DNA from: Cymodocea nodosa
Lineage: Eukaryota > Streptophyta > Magnoliopsida > Alismatales > Cymodoceaceae
Assembly: GCA_036874045.1 (NCBI GenBank)
Contig: JAZBRI010000003.1
Coordinates: 2,120,501-2,184,500, forward strand
Direction of reading: 5' to 3'
Length of the DNA stretch: 64,000 bases
Positions within the stretch are counted from its first letter, which is position 1, and each line of letters starts with the position of its first letter. The notes beneath the pieces were generated by a model that saw only the letters and a list, made by a program, of their open reading frames with translations, searched no databases and was not told where the DNA came from. Shown piece after piece: positions 55,099 through 64,000 of the stretch. The position numbers and the translations under genes were made by a program.

Positions 55099-56420
55099 CC
55101 CATGTCATGCAATAGTGGCCGTGGTCTTGTGGTAAAAGGGCGGTGATGGTACAGCGGTGGCCATGCTGTTCCTTAGTTCAATTATATTTGCCTTCCATCT
55201 ATGTGTTCGATATGTAAGACTTCTTTCAAGGTGAGGTACAATAATATTCGATTAAAAGATCATTACTTGCATGGTAGATATTGGATTATTGTCTCATCAT
55301 CAATTTGATCGTATCATGCTCAAGTAAGTAAGCATTCAATCGTCATTCATGAAATGATTTTCCATTTTATTCCCCAAACGGTATTTGATAATATTTATCG
55401 CAAGAAATACTCTCTGTTGAAGTACTTTACATGTAAACAGCAGTATTGTTAGATTTAAAATGTCAATAAACTAGAAAATACGTTGTCACAGATCTTTATG
55501 AAGTTATATTTTGACGTCCGAAGACATCCAAGCCGAGCGCGAACAGATATTTTAATTACGGAAAACCCCTGTTCTCTTCTTTCGAACAACCTCTGCTCTG
55601 TTTGCATCATCACCGTAAGAAAACGAAAACGCGGGCAATGGTGGCCTCGGGGTTTGGGCCTTAGGGAAAGTAGCCGAATTCAAAAATCCAGCAGGAGACA
55701 CGTCCGTCCGTTGCCTGACGAGAAAGATTTTGCGGTGTGTCTCGTCGCGCTTTCGAGTCTCTTCCTCTCTCACCGTTCAGACGGGGTTTGTCCTCGTCGG
55801 GCGGTTGGTGCTACCCGTGCTTTCGGAGTGTGCATGGTGCAAGGCGAGCAAAGTAGCAGGGCAGAGAGGGAAGTTTGGTTCCAGGTTCCGGCGACAGGTT
55901 CGTCCTTTCTAGATGGTTTTTTTTTGCTCAACTGTTTTCATTTCCCTTAGGTTTCTGTTGTCTTTGGTGACGACGTTCGGTATGTGGGTACGTCTTTGCT
56001 TGGAGGGTTTTCTGGGTTTGTTTGCTTGCTTGCTTCTTCTTTTTTCTGACGTGGGCTAACTGCGTACATGTGCGACGTTTTCCAGGGATTTTTCTATCTG
56101 GGTTGTTGGTGGTGGGTTCGTTCGCTGTACCTGGACTTTTTTTCTGGGATTTAAGGTGGCAAAACCTCGTCTTTTGCTGTTTTTGTTGCGTAGTTCTTGT
56201 GTTGAAAGTTTGGTTTTGGGTACATCTTTCATAGTCATGGAGTTTAGTTGACGGTATTTGTATTTTTAAGCTTATTTCTTATTGGTTGCCCATGGTTGTC
56301 CTTTTGTTGTTCAAATTTACATATTTATACCACCTTTACGTGTATAAAGCTTAGATGTGCTAAAAATTGTGAACTTGATGTGTCGCTGCATGTTGTTTAT
56401 CTGACGAAGGTGAAAGTGTG
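55099..56420 (+). promoter_or_regulatory. AGO4-like promoter and 5' leader, probably with a leader intron
   Basis: The sequence turns GC-rich from about 55500 to 55900, the likely transcribed leader start, followed by T-rich sequence resembling an intron. Possible donor CAG|GTTCGT at 55898 and acceptor GAAG (56406-56409) just before the start codon. Leader introns occur in plant AGO4 genes. Upstream ATGs lie in this leader (for example 55639 and 55833), so the 155-codon ORF at 55483-55950 is regarded as leader, not a gene. The stretch 55107-55480 shows nothing specific. Confidence 0.5.
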
Positions 56421-59400
56421 ATGGATTCTGCTGATGGTGGTATGTCAGAGGCGGCTCTTCCGCCGCCGCCTCCAATGATCCCTCCCGACGTTGTACCAGA
56501 GCGAGCGGATCCCGTGCCACCTAAGGAGGCGAAGCCTAAGAGAGTTCCGATGGCTAGGCCTGGACTAGGAAAGAAGGGTCAAAAAATACCACTGCACACC
56601 AATCATTTCAGAGTTTCTATAGGCAATGTGGATGGTTACTTTTTCCACTACAGCGTAGGAACATTCTTTTGCTGCTGTTTTGCTGTTTTCTAACGTTATG
56701 CCTTTTATTCCTTGTTTTCGCTGTGTATCTTTGAAGTGCTTGTGCTGTTTTTGATGTTTGGAGCTTGAATGATCAGATTATGGGTTCTTCATAGGTTGTT
56801 CTGAAATATGAGGATGATAGGCCTGTCGATGGAAAAGGTATTGGTAGGAAAGTCATTGACAGGCTTCAGCAAATCTATCATACTGAGCTGGGAGGCAAAG
56901 ATTTTGCCTATGATGGTGAAAAGAGCTTGTTTACTGTGGGTTCTCTTCCACAGATGAACAACGAGTTTATTGTTGTTCTTGATGACCTAAATTCTAATAA
57001 GTAAGCTTAAATGTTTTAGTTTCATTTTTGTGTTCATTTGTTTTAAGATGATTTTCTTATAATTTGGTCTCTTTTTCCTTTCACAGATCATCAGCAAATG
57101 CATGTCAACATGATGATGACAGCCCTGGTAGGAACGAGCGGAAGAGGTTTCGGCGGATTTCTCAGTCTAAAACATTCAAAGTTGAACTTAATTTTGCTGC
57201 CAAAGTTCCCATGCGTTCCATTAAAATGGCCATGCAAGGACATGAAGACGAGAATTTTCAGGAAGCTCTTAGAGTTCTAGATGTTATATTGAGACAACAC
57301 TCATCTAGACAGTAAGTCCATTGGATGCTACTCATCTAAGATGTATTATATTTAATTCCAGTTGTCTTTCTGTTATGTAAGTTTTTTTGCATGTTTGATT
57401 TCTTCTTGCTCCTTTTTCAGGGGATGCCTAGTGGTACGGCAGTCATTTTTTCACAATGATCATTCAAATTTCACCGACTTGGGTGGTGGTGTATGTGGTT
57501 GTAGAGGATTCCATTCCAGTTTTAGGACTGTTCAAGATGGTCTCTCTTTGAATATGGGTATCCTGGTCTTTGTCATTCTTTCTCGTTTCTTTATTGCATG
57601 TTTTGGTGATATGTTTTGTGGTAGTTATATGGGTCAAGTGATTAAACACAAGGTATTTCTACTTCATTCATACATATTATGATTTCATTTCTGCAGATGC
57701 ATCAACCACTATGATAGTCAAGCCTGGTCCAGTCAGTGACTTTCTTCTTGCAAACCAGAATGTTCGAAATCTACATGATATTGACTGGAATAAGGTATAT
57801 GTTTTGTTCTTCTAGTGCTAATGTATCTGTGTTGCTCTAGCTATTTATTCTCAGTTATATACTTCTGAAGGCAAAACGCATGCTGAAAAATCTAAAAATC
57901 AAGGCTATACCGAATAATATGGAATTCAGAATTGTTGGACTTAGTGAGCTTCCATGCAACCAACAAAAGTAAGCCGAACAATTTCTTAACATGTTTTTTG
58001 TAGTAGTTTCATTGTCTAAATTTAATTTTTTGTAATTGATTAAGGGTCTCTTTTACTAAATGGATTTCATTTCCGTAGATTTGTGCTTAAACAAAGACAG
58101 GGAAAAGATTGTGATGGTGAGCCCCAGCCCACTGAAGTAACAGTCTACCACTATTTTACTGAAATCCGCAAGGTGTCTTTGCCTTTTTCTGGTGATTTTC
58201 CTTGTATCAATGTTGGGAAGCCAAAACGTCCAACTTATCTCCCAATTGAGGTTAGCATTGGATTTTTATTAATTCTCTGGATTCCTAGCTACTCTTTGAG
58301 TAAGCCCTTGTTTCATTTCCTAGGTGTGTGTACTACTTCCATTGCAACGGTATACAAAAGCACTAACAGTATTCCAACAATCTGCTCTTGTTGAAAGATC
58401 AAGGCAAAGGCCACGAGAAAGAATGGGGATTCTAAATAATGTGGGTTATCTATCATCTTGTTATAGATTTTTGGTGCCTTCATGATTGGAATTAGTTACT
58501 TCTTCTTTACTAGGCTTTCAAGAACAGCAAGTATAATTCTGAGCCCATTCTGCATTCTTGTGGCATTTCAATTAGTGACCAGTTCACTAAAGTGGAAGGT
58601 CGTGTTCTTCCTGCTCCAAAGGTGAACAATTTTAACTATTTTAATTCTCTTTTCTTCTAGGGTTTTAGTCCATTTTACGCTGTAGTTCTAGGTAAGCATT
58701 TGTTGAATACTTGAACACCATATGATTATTTTTTCTATGTGAACATACTACAGTTGAAACTTGGAAATGGTGAAGAGCTTTTTCCACGCAATGGACGTTG
58801 GAATCTGAACAATAAGGTACTTTTTGTCAAGTGGGGTGTCCACTTAGGTTTCTGTTTATATTGTTGACAGATCTTATTCTGCAGACAATGTTTCAAGCTG
58901 TCAAAGTTGATCGCTGGGCTGTTGTAAATTTTTCAGCACGTTGTGATATGCGGAGGCTTATAAATGACCTCATCAGATGTGGTGATATGAAGGGCATTGT
59001 ATGTTGTCTTTTATGTTTTTGTTTTGTTTTGCTCCACTCTGCTCTGGTTGTTTGAAATTTTTAAATTTCTATTAGGTGAACCATCTGGAGATTCTAATGT
59101 GCTTTTCTCACAGACTATTGAGGAGCCATATGATGTGTTTGAGGAGAATCCATCAACGAGGAGAGCACCACCTCATGTTAGAGTTGAGGAAATGTTTGAA
59201 CAAATTAAAGCCAAGCTCCCTGGAATCCCTAGATTCCTTCTATGCCTTTTGCCTGAGCGAAAGAATTGTGTTATATATGGTTTGATATTATTTCATTCTC
59301 TTTTTATTGCACATGTCCTGTCTTCATGATCATCTTTTTTATGCAACCAGGCCCATGGAAGAAAATGAACCTTGCTGAGATAGGAATTGTCACTCAATGC

Positions 59401-62400
59401 ATGGCACCATTGAAAGTAAATGATATGTACCTGTCTAATCTTCTTTTGAAGATCAATGCCAAAGTGAGCTAACTTTCAATTGATTGTCATATTTCTTTTT
59501 CATTGACAAATATTCCCTCATTAATATTGGTCTTCCTTTGGGCAGCTTGGAGGATTGAACTCTGTTTTGTGTGTTGAATATTCTCCTTCTATTCCAGATA
59601 TTTCAAATATTCCCACAATTATATTGGGCATGGATGTTTCACATGGCTCTCCGGGACGTTCTGATGTACCATCAATTGCAGCAGTGAGTTGTCTTCCAAC
59701 TTTTTCATTGTTAATTTGTTAGTATTTTGTTGCCACTGATACATAGTGTGCTTCTTAGGTGGTTAGTTCCCTGCAGTGGCCGTTAATTTCTCGTTACAGG
59801 GCAGCTGTACGTTCGCAATCCCCCAAGGTTGAAATGATAGACTCCTTATTCAAGCCTGCAGCTAACAATGAAGATGAAGGCATAGTGAAGTTGGTTTCTG
59901 ATGCTTATAGCTTGTTGTTTTACTGTTTGTCATGTTTTACCATGGAGATGTGGTTTCCTCTTCCCATTCAAAATCTTATTTCATGAGCATCATTATGCAG
60001 AGAGCTCTTGTTGGGTTTTTATGGTAGTTGTGGCAAAAGAAAGCCTCAACACGTAATAATATTTAGGTAATTTTTTTGTTCATTCCTTCTGTATTCTAGC
60101 ACTGTAATGGATTAGTGACTGTTGTGTTTTACGGTGTTTATATATAACTGGAAGTTTTCTGTGTCATATAGATATAGTAGTGTTAGATGAATACCTGTCT
60201 TAACTCTTTTTAAAGGATAGCATTCTTTAATATAAGCCATAATCATGTTGTTGGTGTTTGAGACAGATTTTGTGTTTTTTGATAAGACATTGATTTTATT
60301 ATTTATCTTTGTTTCTGATAGCATAATGTTGAGTTGCATGTAATGTATAATTGAATATTACCATGAAGGCCTGATATGCCATATTCTTTTGCAACTAAAA
60401 TGTCTTTTACAAGGTTTTGCTGGCTATATTATAATTTATACTATGTTTTTATATTTTTAAATTTTTGACACTATCCTATTGGCCATTACAATCTAATACT
60501 CTTGTTTTCCTGAGATTGCTAACATTGCTACTGTATTTATTGTACTGTAGTCTATTTGTTGCAGAGTGGAATAGCTAATTGGATTTTTTTTTTTTCTAGG
60601 GATGGTGTAAGTGAATCACAGTTCAATCAAGTGCTAAATGTTGAGTTGGATCAAATTATTGAGGTGCAAAATTCAAAGACAACAATATTTTGACTGAAGC
60701 ATTGAATTTTGCGGTATATTAATTCTCTTTTTACTGCTATAGGCTTGTAAGTATCTGGATGAAAGCTGGTCTCCAAAATTCACTGTTATAGTCGCCCAGA
60801 AGAATCATCATACCAAGTTCTTTCAAGCAGGATCCACTGATAATGTTCCACCTGGTTAGAAAAATTTCCCCAATCTTGGACAGTGCCAATTTCATTTTAT
60901 ATGTTCCAAGTTTTTTGACAAAACGTATCTCTTTTTTGTTTTTCAGGAACTGTGGTAGATAACAAGATTTGTCATCCTCATAATTTTGACTTCTATATGT
61001 GTGCGCATGCAGGGATGATTGTAAGTCTTCATTTTAGCTATATCCATTTGGATCTTAGTTTAGAGATGGAATTTGATTTTTTTTTCCCCATCTTTTAAGC
61101 ATTTTTTTTTGAAAACAATCTTTTAAAAACAACAGATTTTCACTGAATATATAACCAGGGGAATCTTGAGTTTAGGTTTTGTTTCGAACTTTCAATGATT
61201 TTCGTCTCCATTATAATTATTATTTTATTATCATACAGAACATTTGAAGAAGGTTTAAAATGGCTTTTTTTTAAACCTTTAAAAATTGACTGTTATCTGT
61301 AAGGTTATTCACTTAAGAAAAAATTTTATCTGTTACTTGGGGTCCATTTATGGAGCAATGTTTTAAAATCGTAAAAGTTTGGGTCTTGGAATAATTTTTC
61401 ATATAGTTTGTGGTTTCAAATTCTCCTGTTATTTGTGTATCCTATGTTGAATTCATTTTGACTGTTCACCTTTGTGGGTTTATATCAAAGTTTGCATACA
61501 TTAAATTGATATTTTTACAGGATGTATGATGATCCATATTTATATCTCCATGAGGAAGTTTAAAATTTTGGAGATGAGAATGCAAAACTATATTTTTGAT
61601 GTCCTCTTTCATTGCTGTTTAGCCATGTGTTCATCATAAGGGAGAAGATGACTTAGGCATCATATCTCTATTTTGTAAGATTCTTTGGACTGACTTTTTG
61701 TTTGTGTAATTGAAAATAAAAGGCTCAGTGGCACTACCAATTTCATTATTGAAAGAAACTTAGAAGTTTTTTTTTTTTTTTTTTTAAATCTAGAGAATTT
61801 CTAACTACCATTGCTCTTGGCTTCGAATTTCTTTCTACCATGCGAATTCTGTTTTAGAATTTCTAACAATTTTTGTCATTTATTCTTTTTATAAATGCTG
61901 TCCTGAATGTCTGTTTTGATTCTTTAATTTTGGTTCACTTGATTATTTGTTTTCCACTCCCGAATTTTTGGCAGCAGTTTGTGACTTTTATTTTGACTAT
62001 CCATCTTCATAGGGGACCACAAGGCCAACTCATTACCATGTTTTATATGACGAAATTGGTTTCTCAGCTGATGAAATTCAAGAGCTTGTTCATTCTCTGT
62101 CTTATGTGTAAGATTAGTTGATAATCTTTTCATTCTTTGTTTCTTGCATTTTTGGTTGTGGATAGCTGAGTCACTTCAGCTTTTCAGGTATCAAAGGAGT
62201 ACTTCTGCCATATCTACTGGTAAGTTAACTTTGAATGTATTTTGTCTTTTAGTCTACTAGGAATCTGGATTATTTTCTGCTGAATTGTTAATACATTGAT
62301 TTAGATGATAAACTCATCGGTGGCAAAAGTAACGATTCAAAAATTGAGTTACCTTTCTTGTTATCCTAAATGCATTATTATTGAGTTACCTTTCTTGTTT

Positions 62401-63395
62401 AGATCACAGTAATTGGTAACTAAATACTGGCTTTGTTGTCTGAATCGCATTCCAATAAATCTTACTCCTTGTAGGCAGGTTCCAAAGACTAGAACTGGAA
62501 GGAATCAAAAATTGTAACCAATCAGGGTGTAATTCATTAATATTTCTTGGTGGATTGCATCGAAATCAAATTGAGCATTAGGCTAAATTGTTATTTCTGT
62601 GAGTTTCTAGTATATATGACGATAAGCTAATTAATTGCAACACAAGGTGCTGGTATTGTTCTAGCAGATTCAATCATCTTATATTATTTATCTGTAGGCA
62701 TATCTCATCTTTGATAGACATTTTTTTCTTTATTCTGTTCTGCGAGGCTGTTGTTCTTGAGTGCACTTTTTTCGCAACCTAGTGGTTTCTATCTGATACA
62801 GTTCTCTCTCTTACTGAAAATGGTTGTTTATCCATCCTTTTGTATATATATTATACTTCGATCATTGCATCTACTTTTTTATTAACCATCAGACGTTAGT
62901 TTTTCTTCTAGGAACTCTTCCATCCGTGTTATATTTTGCATAAAAGCATCAAATTACGTATGGCCATCTAGATCCTAGAGTGTGAACTGCACTAGCCTCG
63001 TTTTAAGATTGCCATTTGCATAGGGAATTGCATGGCTCAAATCTTTGTTTGTATTGCATTGGTTTTGTTCCAAGGCCCACATGCTGCTTTTATTAATATT
63101 TGTTTTTTCTCTCTTCTTCAAAGATCAGTATTATGTGGCCTCACTTTTATTAATGTTTGCATTCTTCAAAGATGACTTTACTTTGTAATTATACCCTTAA
63201 TGTTCTTGTTGTTTTTGATCAGTTGCACCTGTAGCTTATGCTCATTTGGCAGCCACACAAATATCACAGTTTGCTAAGTTTGACGACATGTCCGAAACAT
63301 CTTCGAGCCATGGATTTGCATCTTCTGGAAGTATTGCTGTCCCCGAACTGCCTCGTCTCCATGACAAGGTAAGCAGTTCCATGTTTTTCTGCTGA
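56421..63395 (+). CDS. AGO4: Argonaute of the AGO4/6/9 clade (RNA-directed DNA methylation effector), 22 coding exons
   Basis: Small-RNA-binding PIWI protein. AGO4-clade members bind 24-nt siRNAs in the nucleus and guide DNA methylation (family knowledge). Exons: 56421-56654, 56795-57000, 57087-57311, 57421-57557, 57697-57794, 57871-57968, 58079-58250, 58324-58440, 58514-58621, 58754-58816, 58885-58998, 59114-59279, 59351-59463, 59546-59683, 59759-59889, 60001-60066, 60600-60663, 60743-60854, 60947-61020, 62013-62107, 62188-62219, 63223-63395. They total 2736 nt and 911 aa, normal for the clade, with all phases consistent. The protein has a proline-rich N-terminus (PPPPP near residue 14), an N domain, PAZ at roughly 270-400 ([18 protein letters not shown]), MID, then PIWI from about 580. 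Catalytic motifs are GMDVSHG (Asp647), FRDGVSE (Asp730) and THYHVLYDE (His819/His821); Glu688 in KVEMI is the candidate fourth residue. It ends SSSMFFC, typical of AGO4. The start is the ATG at 56421; a GTG just upstream is not needed. It appears intact. AGO4, AGO6 and AGO9 cannot be separated with certainty here, though length and the PAZ and C-terminal wording fit AGO4 best. Confidence 0.95.
60067..60599 (+). other. AGO4-like intron 16 (533 bp), nothing recognised
   Basis: GT-AG with an uninterrupted T tract at the 3' end (TTTTTTTTTTTTTCTAG). AT-rich, no repeat or ORF of note. Confidence 0.7.
61021..62012 (+). other. AGO4-like intron 19 (992 bp), nothing recognised
   Basis: Joins GMI to [11 protein letters not shown]-rich with homopolymer runs; no transposon protein found. 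It separates the RDG region from the HYH motif of PIWI. Confidence 0.7.
62220..63222 (+). other. AGO4-like intron 21 (1.0 kb), nothing recognised
   Basis: GT-AG, phase 1, following a 32-nt micro-exon (62188-62219). AT-rich; two short near-identical blocks (TTGAGTTACCTTTCTTGTT at about 62344 and 62382) form a direct repeat. Confidence 0.65.
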
Positions 63396-63861
63396 TGCAG
63401 TGACTTTTGTGCGCTTTTCATTTGCAGATTTCTGACATGCCAACAAGAAGTGCATCTGGAAGGGTTTCTCTTTTCTCTTTTTTTGTAATTTAAACATGAC
63501 CCTTTTAACTTATTTTTGTCCCCTCGGCCTTTGAATTCATGGTGTTGGCTGATCGGTATTCCAGGATATTTTGTTCTGTCCCATCTGGAAGTGTTTATGA
63601 TTTTTGCAAGTATCTCAGTGCTATCAATATATTTCTTGGTGATTGACACTTAGCTTATCAAGCTGGTTGTGTTCATGCCTCTTTATGTAAACATTTTGAA
63701 AAACTGTACATTTCCATTTGGAGAATGTTAAGCTCATCCATCGGAGATTGCAAGTGTTCATCATTGGAAGGTAGAGATCTCTCAGCTCATCTTTGGTTCA
63801 ACGTGCTTCCAACCAAAGGTCACATTCCTGGGCATTTGTTAGCTACCAATCTAGATTATAA
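63396..63861 (+). other. AGO4-like 3' untranslated region and flank
   Basis: Follows the TGA at 63393-63395. A minus-strand 135-codon ORF overlaps the last exon and this region (63649-63242), but it is the shadow of AGO coding sequence. No clear poly(A) signal could be chosen. Confidence 0.5.
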
Positions 63862-64000
63862 GGGTTGTTAGTGTATGACGGAAAATTTTGACGGAAATGA
63901 AAATGAAAATTGTAACGGAAATGAAATGGAAAATTTGTAACGGAAATGAAAAAGAAAATTTTGAGAGGGGTTTAATGCAGAACTGAAAATTTTGATGAAA
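63862..64000. mobile_element. hAT-like non-autonomous element, start of copy 3 (cut by window end)
   Basis: GGTTGTTAGTGTATGACGG begins a stretch with GGAAAATTTTGACGGAAATG-type repeats, resembling the ends of the elements at 11442 and 28595. Only the first about 140 bases are in the window. Confidence 0.45.

Noticed and set aside
55483..55950. 155-codon ORF upstream of the AGO gene
   Set aside because: Lies in the GC-rich presumed 5' leader of AGO, with no recognisable domain; best explained as leader with chance open frame.
56418..56420. GTG as a start codon of the AGO protein
   Set aside because: Eukaryotic initiation at the ATG three bases on (56421) gives the normal AGO4 N-terminus.
63242..63649. 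135-codon and 77-codon minus-strand ORFs at the AGO 3' end
   Set aside because: They mirror the AGO last exon and 3' flank; no independent similarity.
1..64000. tRNA, rRNA or snoRNA genes
   Set aside because: Looked for tRNA A/B boxes with cloverleaf pairing and box C/D pairs in introns by eye; nothing convincing, though a covariance-model scan could find snoRNAs I cannot see.

Overview
This is a stretch of a plant (angiosperm) nuclear genome. It is AT-rich, with large introns, GT-AG and some GC-AG splice sites, and many decayed plant transposons. Retroelements of the L1 and RTE LINE types, Copia-type LTR elements and hAT/Mutator-like DNA elements all occur. Nothing bacterial is present. The species cannot be fixed from the sequence alone. 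Long LINE-filled introns would suit an early-diverging angiosperm, a magnoliid or a basal eudicot, but that is only a guess.

Two protein-coding genes lie in tandem on the + strand. Gene 1 (coding span 1848-52585) encodes the plant homologue of UTP20, the giant HEAT-repeat component of the small-subunit processome. I resolved 31 coding exons whose reading phases all join, giving 8115 nt (2704 codons plus stop). Only about 16 percent of the span is coding. Eight introns exceed 2.8 kb and two exceed 8 kb (22504-31029 and 32268-40341). Gene 2 (coding span 56421-63395) encodes an Argonaute of the AGO4/6/9 clade. Its 22 coding exons total 2736 nt (911 aa plus stop), with the catalytic Asp-Asp-His motifs intact and the conserved Met-Phe-Phe-Cys C-terminus.

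Layout: 1-1847 is the UTP20 upstream region and leader, with a CT tract and a telo-box. 1848-52585 is UTP20 with transposon-filled introns. 52586-53373 is the 3' end. 53374-55098 is a deleted hAT element that keeps a piece of transposase C-terminus. 55099-56420 is the AGO promoter and leader, 56421-63395 is AGO4-like, and 63396-64000 is the 3' flank, entering another repeat.

UTP20 acts in nucleolar 18S rRNA maturation and AGO4-type proteins act in RNA-directed DNA methylation. The two genes have no evident functional link beyond adjacency. AGO4 is the effector that would normally help silence elements like those filling the UTP20 introns. I found no convincing undescribed system. The most useful observations are splice-site oddities (two GC-AG introns, a tandemly duplicated 3' splice site, an exon-like ORF inside intron 9, a donor-like site over the AGO C-terminal codons), a recent in-frame 18-residue duplication in UTP20, and several transposon families with target-site duplications still readable.
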